A stretch of 14,375 nt of DNA from Bacillota bacterium (GTDB lineage: Bacteria > Bacillota > Clostridia > Lachnospirales > Lachnospiraceae), in the NCBI GenBank assembly GCA_023415595.1, contig JAEZJW010000048.1, forward strand, positions 1 to 14,375, given 5' to 3'. Position 1 is the first letter of the stretch. Each line of letters opens with the position of its first letter. The position numbers and the translations under genes are program-made. Under the pieces are notes generated by a model. The model was not told where the DNA came from, did no database searches, and saw only the letters and a list, made by a program, of their open reading frames with translations. Positions 6,115 to 12,889 of the stretch are shown piece after piece.

Positions 6115-8598
6115 CTATTCGTATTTTATTTCTTCTATGACCTTCAGCTTACTGATTTTACGCATCGGAGAAATCGAGGTAACCAATAACAGCACTAATA
6201 CGATTCCTAATACCTGAAGCAGCTTATCCGCCTCGATACCGATCGGGTATCCCATACCAATGGACATTAGTACGATATTTAATAGCCGTACCATCCACAT
6301 ACTTAAAACGACAGCATAGATTCCTCCCGCCAGGAAGGTTCCAAGGGCTTCAAAGAAAATCATACTCTTTAACTGGGAACGGCTCATGGAGATAGAGTAT
6401 AACACCGCATATTCCCGCTTTCTTTGGATGAAGCCGATCATCTGGTTATTCAAGAGTCCGCATATTGCTAACAGCACAGATAGTCCCAGAATACCGGCTG
6501 ACATATCGATAACGGATTGATTACTGCTCTTCTGCTGTGCCAGATCCTCCTGCAGGGTTTCTATATACACTCCGGAACCGGCCATTTCTTTCATCAGCAT
6601 ATTTTTTATGTCATCCGCATCCCGATTGGTATATACCTCTATTAAAGAAGGAATTTTACCGAACAGGTTCCTAAATTCCGTTTTGTTTATGACCATCAGA
6701 TTACGTTGAGTGGTATAATAGGTCGCATCGATAAATCCTGCTACCTCATAGGTTCTTGCTCCACCCTCCACAAAGTCCAGTTCCAGATTCAGCATATCAC
6801 CAAGCTGATAGTCATGTGTTCTGGCAAAAAATTCATCCACTAATATCTCATTCTCTGACAATGTATCCAGCTGCTCCTGATCCCCTTTCAAGCCGGAATA
6901 AAACTGATCCGTACCCACCAGCTGATAGAATAGCTCTTCGCCATTCACCGGCATTCCGATATAGGAACTATACCTGAATTCAACACGGTCTATCCCGTCC
7001 AGCTCTTCCAGGAACTGATATCCCTCTTCCTCCTGGGATAGCCAGTAGATGCTGAGATCGTAATCGCTATATTTTTCAAAGCTTTTGAAAACCTCATTGA
7101 AGGAGTTAATTGCTGCATTTACCATGATTACCAGGGATAGCCCTACGGTAATCAGGGTGATGCTGGAACGGATGGTCTTACTGGCTGATATTGATTTCAT
7201 ACCAAGACCGGCCGGTCCACCGAATAGTCTGCCTGATATAGCCGACAGCGGTTTCGACAGAAGCTTGGTGATCAGCGGTGTGATATAAACCGCTCCGACC
7301 AGAGCCAATACCATGGACCCCAGCGCTAAGAGAAAAGCATAGCGGGTATTAATAATATATAAAATGGCGGAAAGTACCAGCATGATGATCCCGAGAATGA
7401 TTTTTCTGGTAGAAATCCTGGGCATCGTGCTTAAGGTGTTCGTAATATTCTCCTTGATGGACCTTCTGCTTGCCTTCACGACGGAAGACATGGAGATAAA
7501 AATCTGCATTCCCATCGAAAAGAGAATCGCATATAGGAAGTATGTAAATTTATATTCCAGCTTCACATTCATATACTCAAAGGCGTCTCCGGTATTGATG
7601 AAGATGCCGGACATCGGTTTTCTGACCAGAATACCGAGCAGTATTCCAAAAGCAGAACCGATCAGCCCAAAGACGGCATTTTCCAGGACCAGAATGAAAT
7701 TCATCTTACTCTTGGTTGCCCCGATGCTTCGGAAGGTGCCGACCACCGGAATTCTGGTCGCCATCATCAGCTTCGTCAGGGATGCAATTATATACATATT
7801 AAGTCCGATGACCATGGCTAAAATGATATTCAGCAGCTGATTGATCATGGTAAGGCCGCTGCGGATTGCTTCCTTATTCACTAATACACTGGCATCAAAA
7901 TACTCGTTTGCATCCGTAATCTGCTTGGCAGCAGCTTCAAGGTCGGTATCCTCCGGAAGATCAAGATAGATTCTTTGGACCTTTCCTTCCTGATTCGAGC
8001 ATTTTTCTGCATAATCCAGAGTCGTGAACATAAAAACATTATCATATTCCACGAGGTACAGCCCGGCCGTTTGTGCAATACCTGCTATAATCAGCTGCTC
8101 TTCTCCTCTATTCGTAATAACCGGAATGGAATCACCAAGCCTCCAGCCATACTTATCCGCTGTCTTCCTGCTGACGATAATCTGTGAGGAATCCTCGGGA
8201 TCATAATCCCCGCTCCTCTCCTCCAGCTCGCACAGATCCGTATCCTCAAGCAGCTGCCTGTCATAACCCCGTAATATCACCTCACGGCTTACTCCCTGAT
8301 CATCATAAATACCGTAAGCACTAAGTGAATAAAGGGTATACTCCGGCTCCACCATACTCAGGTCAAGCTCCTTCGCATCATAATACCCACGTTCATCAAA
8401 GTGATTGCTTCCGACTAAAATATCATAATTCTGGTATGCCCCCAGCAGAACGGAGGAATATTTCTTTGTGATATCATCCTTGATTGTAAGATTAAGAAAC
8501 ATTACCATAGTAGAAACCGCAAGAGAAAAAATAATCAGAATACTGCGAAACTTATATTGACGGATATTACGCAGAATATGCTTCAGTAAAATCTTCAT
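6115..8598 (-). CDS. ABC transporter permease with two FtsX-type domains
   Basis: An 827-residue membrane protein. Layout: one helix at about 18-38; an extracytoplasmic domain to about 250; three helices forming the first FtsX domain (about 255-375, with the FRSIGATKSKM coupling region); two more helices (about 400-455); a helix at about 480-500; a second extracytoplasmic domain to about 690; and three C-terminal helices forming the second FtsX domain, with KREYAVLYSISMSRSQLKSM as the matching coupling region. Ten helices with two large outer domains is the duplicated LolC/E or MacB-like arrangement seen in many Firmicutes. The start at 8598 has AGGGGGG five bases upstream; an in-frame ATG at 8613 lies before that site. 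It works with the ATPase just downstream. A promoter is seen at 8647-8675. Confidence 0.92.
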   Translation of the reverse strand: MKILLKHILRNIRQYKFRSILIIFSLAVSTMVMFLNLTIKDDITKKYSSVLLGAYQNYDILVGSNHFDERGYYDAKELDLSMVEPEYTLYSLSAYGIYDDQGVSREVILRGYDRQLLEDTDLCELEERSGDYDPEDSSQIIVSRKTADKYGWRLGDSIPVITNRGEEQLIIAGIAQTAGLYLVEYDNVFMFTTLDYAEKCSNQEGKVQRIYLDLPEDTDLEAAAKQITDANEYFDASVLVNKEAIRSGLTMINQLLNIILAMVIGLNMYIIASLTKLMMATRIPVVGTFRSIGATKSKMNFILVLENAVFGLIGSAFGILLGILVRKPMSGIFINTGDAFEYMNVKLEYKFTYFLYAILFSMGMQIFISMSSVVKASRRSIKENITNTLSTMPRISTRKIILGIIMLVLSAILYIINTRYAFLLALGSMVLALVGAVYITPLITKLLSKPLSAISGRLFGGPAGLGMKSISASKTIRSSITLITVGLSLVIMVNAAINSFNEVFKSFEKYSDYDLSIYWLSQEEEGYQFLEELDGIDRVEFRYSSYIGMPVNGEELFYQLVGTDQFYSGLKGDQEQLDTLSENEILVDEFFARTHDYQLGDMLNLELDFVEGGARTYEVAGFIDATYYTTQRNLMVINKTEFRNLFGKIPSLIEVYTNRDADDIKNMLMKEMAGSGVYIETLQEDLAQQKSSNQSVIDMSAGILGLSVLLAICGLLNNQMIGFIQRKREYAVLYSISMSRSQLKSMIFFEALGTFLAGGIYAVVLSMWMVRLLNIVLMSIGMGYPIGIEADKLLQVLGIVLVLLLVTSISPMRKISKLKVIEEIKYE

Positions 8599-8646
8599 GA
8601 ATGCCCCCCTCATGTTAAAAATTGTACTGTGATGAATTTCCTATCC

Positions 8647-8675
8647 ATATTAGCATATATTGTCATCTACCTCAA
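8647..8675 (-). promoter_or_regulatory. Promoter for the FtsX-type ABC operon
   Basis: On the minus strand: -35 TTGAGG (8670-8675), a 17-bp spacer, then TAATAT (8647-8652) preceded by TGC as an extended -10. The predicted start is about 42 nt before the permease ATG. It lies just downstream of the terminator at 8766-8826, which supports it as an independent transcription unit. The rest of the 8599-8923 gap holds that terminator and AT-rich sequence without a credible gene. Confidence 0.5.
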
Positions 8676-8765
8676 CTATTTTATTCCTTTTATTGTATCT
8701 CCTACCCTCCGGGACTGGATACATCTGATATTCTGAACCAAAAGCCCATATTTGTTTATATAAAA

Positions 8766-8826
8766 ATAGCGTGAGATGTATCACCATCGGAGAGCTTCAC
8801 TCCCTCGGATCATCAACTCACGCTAT
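8766..8826 (-). terminator. Terminator of the Crp/Fnr gene, with a large loop
   Basis: ATAGCGTGAG (8766-8775) and CTCACGCTAT (8817-8826) are exactly complementary. On the minus strand the closing arm is followed at once by TTTTTATATAAA, as in an intrinsic terminator. The 41-base interior is partly paired (GGAG/CTCC and an imperfect GATG/CATC), so the structure is branched rather than a simple loop. It is about 100 bp after the Crp/Fnr stop codon. Confidence 0.65.
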
Positions 8827-8923
8827 ATACCTAAAATGATAAAACTCCTTCAAGTATAGGGTCTCTTCCGGAATCTTCTGTAATGCTTTATGTCACTCTG
8901 TTTCAGCTCTGAAAGCTCTCCTC

Positions 8924-9601
8924 TCAGACGCTTAAATCCTCCAGCTTCTTAACATCCGTGATATTAATCACTCCCCTGTTCAGTGAAACCATTCCCTCAT
9001 TGGAAAAATATTTTAACATCCGGGTTACCACCTCCCTGGCGGTGCCCAGGTGATTTGCAATCTTCTCATGGGTAATCTCCAGGCTATCCGAATCCTCGAT
9101 ATTACTCTGTTCAAGGAGGAAGTTCGCCAGGCGTTTATCGAAGCTCATGAATAAGGCCTGCTCCATAATCCACATAACATCTGTGAACCGGGAAGCCATC
9201 AGCTGGTTTGTAAATGACATCACTGCCAGGGATTCCTCCGATAGGCGACGGAAGGCAGCGATGGGAATTAAGAAGGCCTTCGTATCCTTCTCCACTTCAA
9301 TATAGATATCAAAGGCGATATTCTTCATCATGCAGGAGGCAGAGAAGATGCAGACATCCCTGTCAAACAAGCGGTATAAGGTTATCTCTCTGCCGGTTTC
9401 CGATATGATATACGCTCTCACCTGGCCGCTCTGAATCAGAAATAACCCGGAACAGTTATCCGATCCGCTGCGCATGGATTCTCCGGCTGTGAAATGCTTT
9501 AATACCATAGTCTGCTTCAGCATATTTCTCTGGGATTCGGTTAATTCCTTCCAGAAGCTTAAGGTCTCCGAAAAGTAAGCGGTATTATCCCTATGTTCCA
9601 T
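8924..9601 (-). CDS. Crp/Fnr family transcriptional regulator
   Basis: A 225-residue regulator: an N-terminal cyclic-nucleotide-binding-like beta-barrel (about residues 15-120; GLFLIQSGQVRAYIISETGRE is the core), a long dimer helix, and a C-terminal Crp-type helix-turn-helix (ITHEKIANHLGTAREVVTRM) with its wing GMVSLNRGVINI. DVCIFSASC in the effector domain places two cysteines six apart, a pattern I associate with clostridial members. The classic N-terminal FNR cysteine cluster is absent, so oxygen sensing by an iron-sulfur cluster is not supported. The start at 9601 has GGAGG five bases upstream. The frame stays open to 9829, but that would overlap the superoxide reductase gene. It sits downstream of thioredoxin and superoxide reductase, suggesting a role in redox or oxygen response; it may bind the dyad at 10766-10780 (inference). 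Confidence 0.9.
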   Translation of the reverse strand: MEHRDNTAYFSETLSFWKELTESQRNMLKQTMVLKHFTAGESMRSGSDNCSGLFLIQSGQVRAYIISETGREITLYRLFDRDVCIFSASCMMKNIAFDIYIEVEKDTKAFLIPIAAFRRLSEESLAVMSFTNQLMASRFTDVMWIMEQALFMSFDKRLANFLLEQSNIEDSDSLEITHEKIANHLGTAREVVTRMLKYFSNEGMVSLNRGVINITDVKKLEDLSV

Positions 9602-9606
9602 CATAA

Positions 9607-9611
9607 CCTCC
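9607..9611 (-). promoter_or_regulatory. Ribosome binding site deciding the Crp/Fnr start
   Basis: GGAGG lies five bases before the ATG at 9601. The ATG at 9604 would be only two bases away and the 9829 frame start has no such site, so 9601 is the preferred start. Confidence 0.7.
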
Positions 9612-9708
9612 ATACTGCCGACACCCATGAATTTGGGTGACAGCACAAATTCTCCAAGCAGGTATCGCTTCTTAACAATACAAAATTGCATGCAAGTACC
9701 GCAATCCT

Positions 9709-9740
9709 GAAACAGGCTTCCCATAAGGGGTGCCTGTTTC
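9709..9740 (-). other. Hairpin between superoxide reductase and Crp/Fnr genes
   Basis: GAAACAGGC and GCCTGTTTC (9732-9740 and 9709-9717) form a perfect 9-bp stem, with an inner CCC/GGG around TTAT. No T-run follows on the minus strand, so it may be an mRNA end-protecting or partial terminator structure. A perfect TTGCATGCAA palindrome lies just downstream (9686-9695), in the presumed upstream region of the Crp/Fnr gene. Confidence 0.5.
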
Positions 9741-9785
9741 TTATTGCATCGGTCCTGCATGCATAATATGTTGTTTACTGATGAA

Positions 9786-10169
9786 TTAGACTTCGGTCTT
9801 CCAGAGTCCGTGAATATTGCAATATTCATATACTGCTTCTAAGCTGTCATCCTCCAAAGCAAATACTGCAATCGGTTCCTCGCCGGGAGCCAGATACTTT
9901 ATCTGTCCGCCCTTCTTCGTCTGCAGATAGATCCACATAATATAATGCTTCTCTTCCATCGGATGCAGTATACTTCCCACCTCAACCTTCACAATATTAC
10001 CTGCTACGGATACGGAGGGAACATGCTTTTCCTTGGAGGCATCCACTGTATTCGCAGTGATTTCCTCCATCTCTTCGCCACAGCAAACTACGGAAACTCC
10101 CGCATCATTTACCTTAGTGATTATGTTGCCGCAGTGTTTGCATCTGAAAAACTTAACATCCTTACGCAT
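9786..10169 (-). CDS. dfx: Desulfoferrodoxin (two-iron superoxide reductase)
   Basis: A 127-residue protein that reduces superoxide to hydrogen peroxide without releasing oxygen, a defence typical of anaerobes. The N-terminal desulforedoxin domain binds the first iron through C10, C13, C29 and C30. The C-terminal domain carries the catalytic iron ligands H49, H69, H75, C117 and H120, with the Glu47-Lys48 pair before the first histidine that steers superoxide to the site. Length and ligand spacing match two-iron (class I) enzymes throughout, so it should be fully active. The ATG at 10169 has AAAGGAG eight bases upstream. Thioredoxin lies upstream with no terminator between them, so it may be transcribed both from that gene and from its own promoter at 10282-10310. 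The electron donor (often rubredoxin) is not in the window. Confidence 0.96.
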   Translation of the reverse strand: MRKDVKFFRCKHCGNIITKVNDAGVSVVCCGEEMEEITANTVDASKEKHVPSVSVAGNIVKVEVGSILHPMEEKHYIMWIYLQTKKGGQIKYLAPGEEPIAVFALEDDSLEAVYEYCNIHGLWKTEV

Positions 10170-10199
10170 TCACATCTCTCCTTTCAGGATTTAATCCAC

Positions 10200-10214
10200 C
10201 AGACCTACAGTCTG
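10200..10214 (-). other. Small hairpin in the superoxide reductase leader
   Basis: CAGAC and GTCTG (5 bp each, 5-base loop) lie about 31-45 nt before the ATG. A similar CAGACT/AGTCTG dyad occurs in the thioredoxin leader at 10686-10699. The role is unknown. Confidence 0.35.
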
Positions 10215-10281
10215 AATGGCTAATCAGGTATAGTATATGCCGGCCAAGTATTTTCATTCTTTAAAATTACCTGCCCTTACC

Positions 10282-10310
10282 ATTATACCTTAAATCTCTA
10301 GCATTCTCAA
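10282..10310 (-). promoter_or_regulatory. Promoter for the superoxide reductase gene
   Basis: On the minus strand: -35 TTGAGA (10305-10310, 5 of 6 consensus), an exact 17-bp spacer, then TATAAT (10282-10287, 6 of 6). The -35 lies inside the last codons of the thioredoxin gene and the -10 just after its stop. The predicted leader is about 105 nt. Confidence 0.7.
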
Positions 10311-10604
10311 GATGTCTTTTTTCGGTCTCACGCCAACCGCTGTTGCCGATACCTTGCCTTCCTTCATAACCATCAGAGTAGGAATGCTCATAACACGGAA
10401 CATCTCCGCCAGCTCTGATTCTTCATCCACATTTACCTTACCGACCTTGGCTGTCCCTGCCACCTCTTCGGCAATTTCCTCTACCGTAGGGGATACCATA
10501 CGGCACGGTCCGCACCAGGATGCCCAGAAATCAAGCAGAACCGGCTCCTTCGCCTCCAGTACCTCTTGTTTAAAATTATTCTTTGTTATTTTAATTGCTG
10601 CCAT
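10290..10604 (-). CDS. trxA: Thioredoxin
   Basis: A 104-residue thioredoxin, the usual length for the family. The active site WCGPC lies at residues 30-34 within FWASWCGPCR, and the cis-proline loop is SIPT. It reduces protein disulfides in the cytoplasm and is itself normally reduced by thioredoxin reductase, which is not in this window. The start at 10604 has TAGGAGG seven bases upstream; a TTG 18 bp earlier is rejected because it lies in front of this site. It is the first gene of a redox cluster with superoxide reductase and a Crp/Fnr regulator. Its 240-bp upstream region holds a good -10 box and a Crp/Fnr-type dyad, suggesting activator-dependent expression. Confidence 0.95.
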   Translation of the reverse strand: MAAIKITKNNFKQEVLEAKEPVLLDFWASWCGPCRMVSPTVEEIAEEVAGTAKVGKVNVDEESELAEMFRVMSIPTLMVMKEGKVSATAVGVRPKKDILRMLEI

Positions 10605-10685
10605 AAATGTTCCTCCTATCAATATTTTAGGTTTATGCCTTCCCTATAAGGATTGGGCTTCATCATCTTATCTGTTTCCTATTCT

Positions 10686-10699
10686 CAGACTCTAGTCTG
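10686..10699 (-). other. Dyad in the thioredoxin leader
   Basis: A perfect 6-2-6 inverted repeat, CAGACTCTAGTCTG on the + strand, lies 82-95 nt before the thioredoxin ATG, inside the predicted transcript. It could be an operator or a small RNA hairpin; a related dyad occurs in the superoxide reductase leader. Confidence 0.4.
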
Positions 10700-10738
10700 T
10701 AGGTTTATAATTTTTGAGCATTCCTTTGATGTAACCTT

Positions 10739-10744
10739 ACTATA
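10739..10744 (-). promoter_or_regulatory. Candidate -10 box of the thioredoxin promoter
   Basis: TATAGT on the minus strand matches the -10 consensus at 5 of 6 positions. At 17-bp spacing the -35 position reads CAGAAA, which is poor, so the promoter probably needs an activator. The predicted start is near 10732, giving a leader of about 128 nt. Confidence 0.45.
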
Positions 10745-10765
10745 CTACATTACGTTGATGGTTTC

Positions 10766-10780
10766 TGTGATGTTATCACA
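10766..10780. promoter_or_regulatory. Crp/Fnr-type operator candidate upstream of thioredoxin
   Basis: The 15-bp sequence is a perfect inverted repeat, TGTGAT-N3-ATCACA. It resembles the Crp half-site TGTGA, with a spacing one base shorter than in E. coli. Its centre (10773) is about 41 bp upstream of the start predicted from the -10 at 10739-10744, the position used by class II Crp/Fnr activators. The regulator at 8924-9601 is the obvious candidate protein (inference). Confidence 0.5.
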
Positions 10781-10800
10781 TTTTTGTAATATTTTTGAAT

Positions 10801-10828
10801 AAAAAAAGGTGCACCCTCGTGCACCTTT
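10801..10828 (-). terminator. Intrinsic terminator of the nucleoside transporter operon
   Basis: AAAGGTGCAC and GTGCACCTTT (10819-10828 and 10805-10814) form a perfect 10-bp stem with a 4-base loop. On the minus strand the stem runs into seven consecutive T's. It lies about 17 bp after the stop of the last permease gene. Confidence 0.92.
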
Positions 10829-10844
10829 CTCATTTAAAGTAAAA

Positions 10845-11795
10845 TTACCGTTCTTCTCTGAAATAGTTCATTCCGCAGCCTGCAGGCTGGGAACCCTTCT
10901 TGGATTTACGCATTGAGGTAATGACAAGTACGACCGTTGTAATGACGAAGGGAAGCATTACATAGAAGGCATTCGGTATCTCGATAATGTCCTTCGGCAT
11001 GTAGAACTGAAGCACACTGAAGGCACCGAAGATCAAGGATCCGAAGATTGCCTTGACCGGACTCCAGCTTGCGAAGATAACCAGCGCCACCGCGATCCAG
11101 CCCTGTCCGTTCACGACTGAGCTGTTGTTCCAGACACCGCCTCCGTTGATCAGGGAGAGGTAAGCACCACCCAGGCCGCAGATACCGCCGCCGAGCAGGA
11201 TATGAATGTATTTGACCAGGGTAACCCGAATACCTGCAGCGTCCGCTGCTGCAGGATTTTCTCCGACAGCCCGCATATTTAAGCCGGTCCTGGTCCTCAT
11301 CAGATAGATACTGCAGATCACGGCCACTGCAATGGAGAGATACACCAGTGGGTTATGGGAGAATAAGAGCTTACCTACCACAGGGATATCTCCCAGGAGA
11401 GGGATCGGTCTCTCTGATATAGAAGTCATAAAATCCGTGGAGAGCTTCGGAGAACCGCCGGCGTTCTTAATCATGATCTCACCGAAGAATTTTGCCACTC
11501 CGCCCCCGAAGATGGTAAGGGTAAGTCCGGCAACATTCTGGTTAGCCATTAAGGTAACGGTAACAAATGCGTAAATTAATGCTCCGAACACTCCGATTGC
11601 AAAGGCCGCCAGAAGTGCTAACAGGAGGCTGTCCGTATGATAGCCAACAAAGAAGCTTAGAAAGGCTCCCATGAACATCATACCCTCGACGCCCAGGTTC
11701 AAATTACCGGTACGCTCGGTCATGATCTCTCCGGTGGTTCCAAAGAGTAAGGGAGTACCTGCTTTCACTGCTGCAAATAAGAAATTTAAGAACAT
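10845..11795 (-). CDS. Nucleoside-type ABC importer permease (NupQ/YufQ-like)
   Basis: A 316-residue inner subunit of the BPD_transp_2 family, close in length to Bacillus NupQ. GEIMTERTGNLNLGVEGMMFMGA near the N-terminus is the hallmark of this branch. About nine or ten hydrophobic segments follow. GENPAAADAAGI is the cytoplasmic coupling region that meets the ATPase, followed by the conserved LGGGICGLGGAYLSL helix. The start at 11795 has GGGAGG nine bases upstream and is only 2 bp after the stop of the partner permease, showing translational coupling. The family moves purine or other nucleosides delivered by a BmpA-type lipoprotein, whose gene is not in this window. Substrate assignment is by family only; some relatives handle other sugars or bases. 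Confidence 0.9.
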   Translation of the reverse strand: MFLNFLFAAVKAGTPLLFGTTGEIMTERTGNLNLGVEGMMFMGAFLSFFVGYHTDSLLLALLAAFAIGVFGALIYAFVTVTLMANQNVAGLTLTIFGGGVAKFFGEIMIKNAGGSPKLSTDFMTSISERPIPLLGDIPVVGKLLFSHNPLVYLSIAVAVICSIYLMRTRTGLNMRAVGENPAAADAAGIRVTLVKYIHILLGGGICGLGGAYLSLINGGGVWNNSSVVNGQGWIAVALVIFASWSPVKAIFGSLIFGAFSVLQFYMPKDIIEIPNAFYVMLPFVITTVVLVITSMRKSKKGSQPAGCGMNYFREER

Positions 11796-11797
11796 TT

Positions 11798-12889
11798 CTA
11801 TTTTCCTCCCTTCTTAATAGCGAATCGATAGCGGGTGAAGAAATCAAAGCCCAGGATAAAGAACAGGATGATACCCTGAAGGATGCCGGATACTGCGGAG
11901 GATAAACCAAAGGTGCTCTGCATAACCGAACAGCCCTTATCCAGCATACTAAAGCCTACAGTAACAAACAAGATGACCAACGGGTTTAATTTGGATAGCC
12001 AGGCCACGGTAATCGCCGTAAAGCCGACACCTCCGGCCACGCCTTCTCCAAGAGTATAGGCTGCACCGGTTACCTGTGTCATTCCGGCGATACCACAGAT
12101 GGCACCGCTGATAAACATGGTCCGGAGTACTATTTTCTTAACGTTCATTCCAGCATATCGGGCGGTATTGATGCTCTCACCGACAACACTGATTTCATAA
12201 CCCTGCTTCGTAAACTTCAGATAAATAAACAGCAGGATGACCAGAATAAGTCCTATGAGCCAGCCGGCATGAACCCCGAAGATCTGGTCCAATCTGGCAT
12301 TCTCAGTGAAGGTTGCAATCTTGGGAAAGCCTGAGGAGGAGGGATCACGCCAGGGACCCTCCACAAAGTATTTGATCATATATAAGGCAATGTAATTTAA
12401 CATCAGCGTAAAAAGAGTCTCATTCGTACCAAACTTTGTTTTGAAGTAGGCAGGAATGATACCCCAGAGTCCGCCGCCAATCATTCCGGCAGCAAACATA
12501 AGGAGCAGGAGAAGTCCATGGTGAAGATGATCATATTTTAATGCAAAGAAGGTTGCAAAGATACCACCCATGATAATCTGGCCTTCTGCTCCGATGTTCC
12601 AGAATTTCATCTGGAAGGCAGGAGTAATACCAATGGAGGCAATTAACAGCGGAATGGCTATCTTAATCGTTCCCTTGGCTGCCAACTCGGATCTGAAAGC
12701 TCCCTTAACAATCGTGGAATAAATCTCAATCGGATTCTGTCCGATGGCAAGGATGAAGATTCCTCCTGCTACAATCGCAGCAATCACGGCGAAGACAGAC
12801 AAGGCGATTGCTTTCCCTACGGATAGCTCAGTTTTCTTCACGATACGGATCAGGGGCTCATGATTTTTTACAATTCTCTCGTCCGTCAT
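11798..12889 (-). CDS. Nucleoside-type ABC importer permease (NupP/YufP-like)
   Basis: A 363-residue partner permease of the same BPD_transp_2 family. After a polar N-terminus of about 25 residues, the first helix (IALSVFAVIAAIVAGGIFIL) is followed by the family segment NPIEIYSTIVKGAF and further helices, with FWNIGAEGQIIMGGIFATFFAL as the conserved central motif. VVGESINTARYAGMNV is the coupling region. The start at 12889 has TAGGAGG six bases upstream and overlaps the ATPase stop as ATGA, so translation is coupled. Together with the downstream permease it would form the channel of the importer. The protein is complete and nothing is unusual about it. Confidence 0.9.
   Translation of the reverse strand: MTDERIVKNHEPLIRIVKKTELSVGKAIALSVFAVIAAIVAGGIFILAIGQNPIEIYSTIVKGAFRSELAAKGTIKIAIPLLIASIGITPAFQMKFWNIGAEGQIIMGGIFATFFALKYDHLHHGLLLLLMFAAGMIGGGLWGIIPAYFKTKFGTNETLFTLMLNYIALYMIKYFVEGPWRDPSSSGFPKIATFTENARLDQIFGVHAGWLIGLILVILLFIYLKFTKQGYEISVVGESINTARYAGMNVKKIVLRTMFISGAICGIAGMTQVTGAAYTLGEGVAGGVGFTAITVAWLSKLNPLVILFVTVGFSMLDKGCSVMQSTFGLSSAVSGILQGIILFFILGFDFFTRYRFAIKKGGK

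Noticed and set aside
9639..9655. Second Crp/Fnr site upstream of the regulator gene (autoregulation)
   Set aside because: Only GTG/CAC-type partial symmetry is seen; it lacks the TGTGAT...ATCACA arms.
9602..9829. Longer Crp/Fnr protein with a cysteine-rich N-terminus
   Set aside because: The open frame would add several cysteines, suggestive of an FNR cluster. However, it overlaps the superoxide reductase gene, runs through the hairpin at 9709-9740, and GGAGG sits correctly before ATG 9601.
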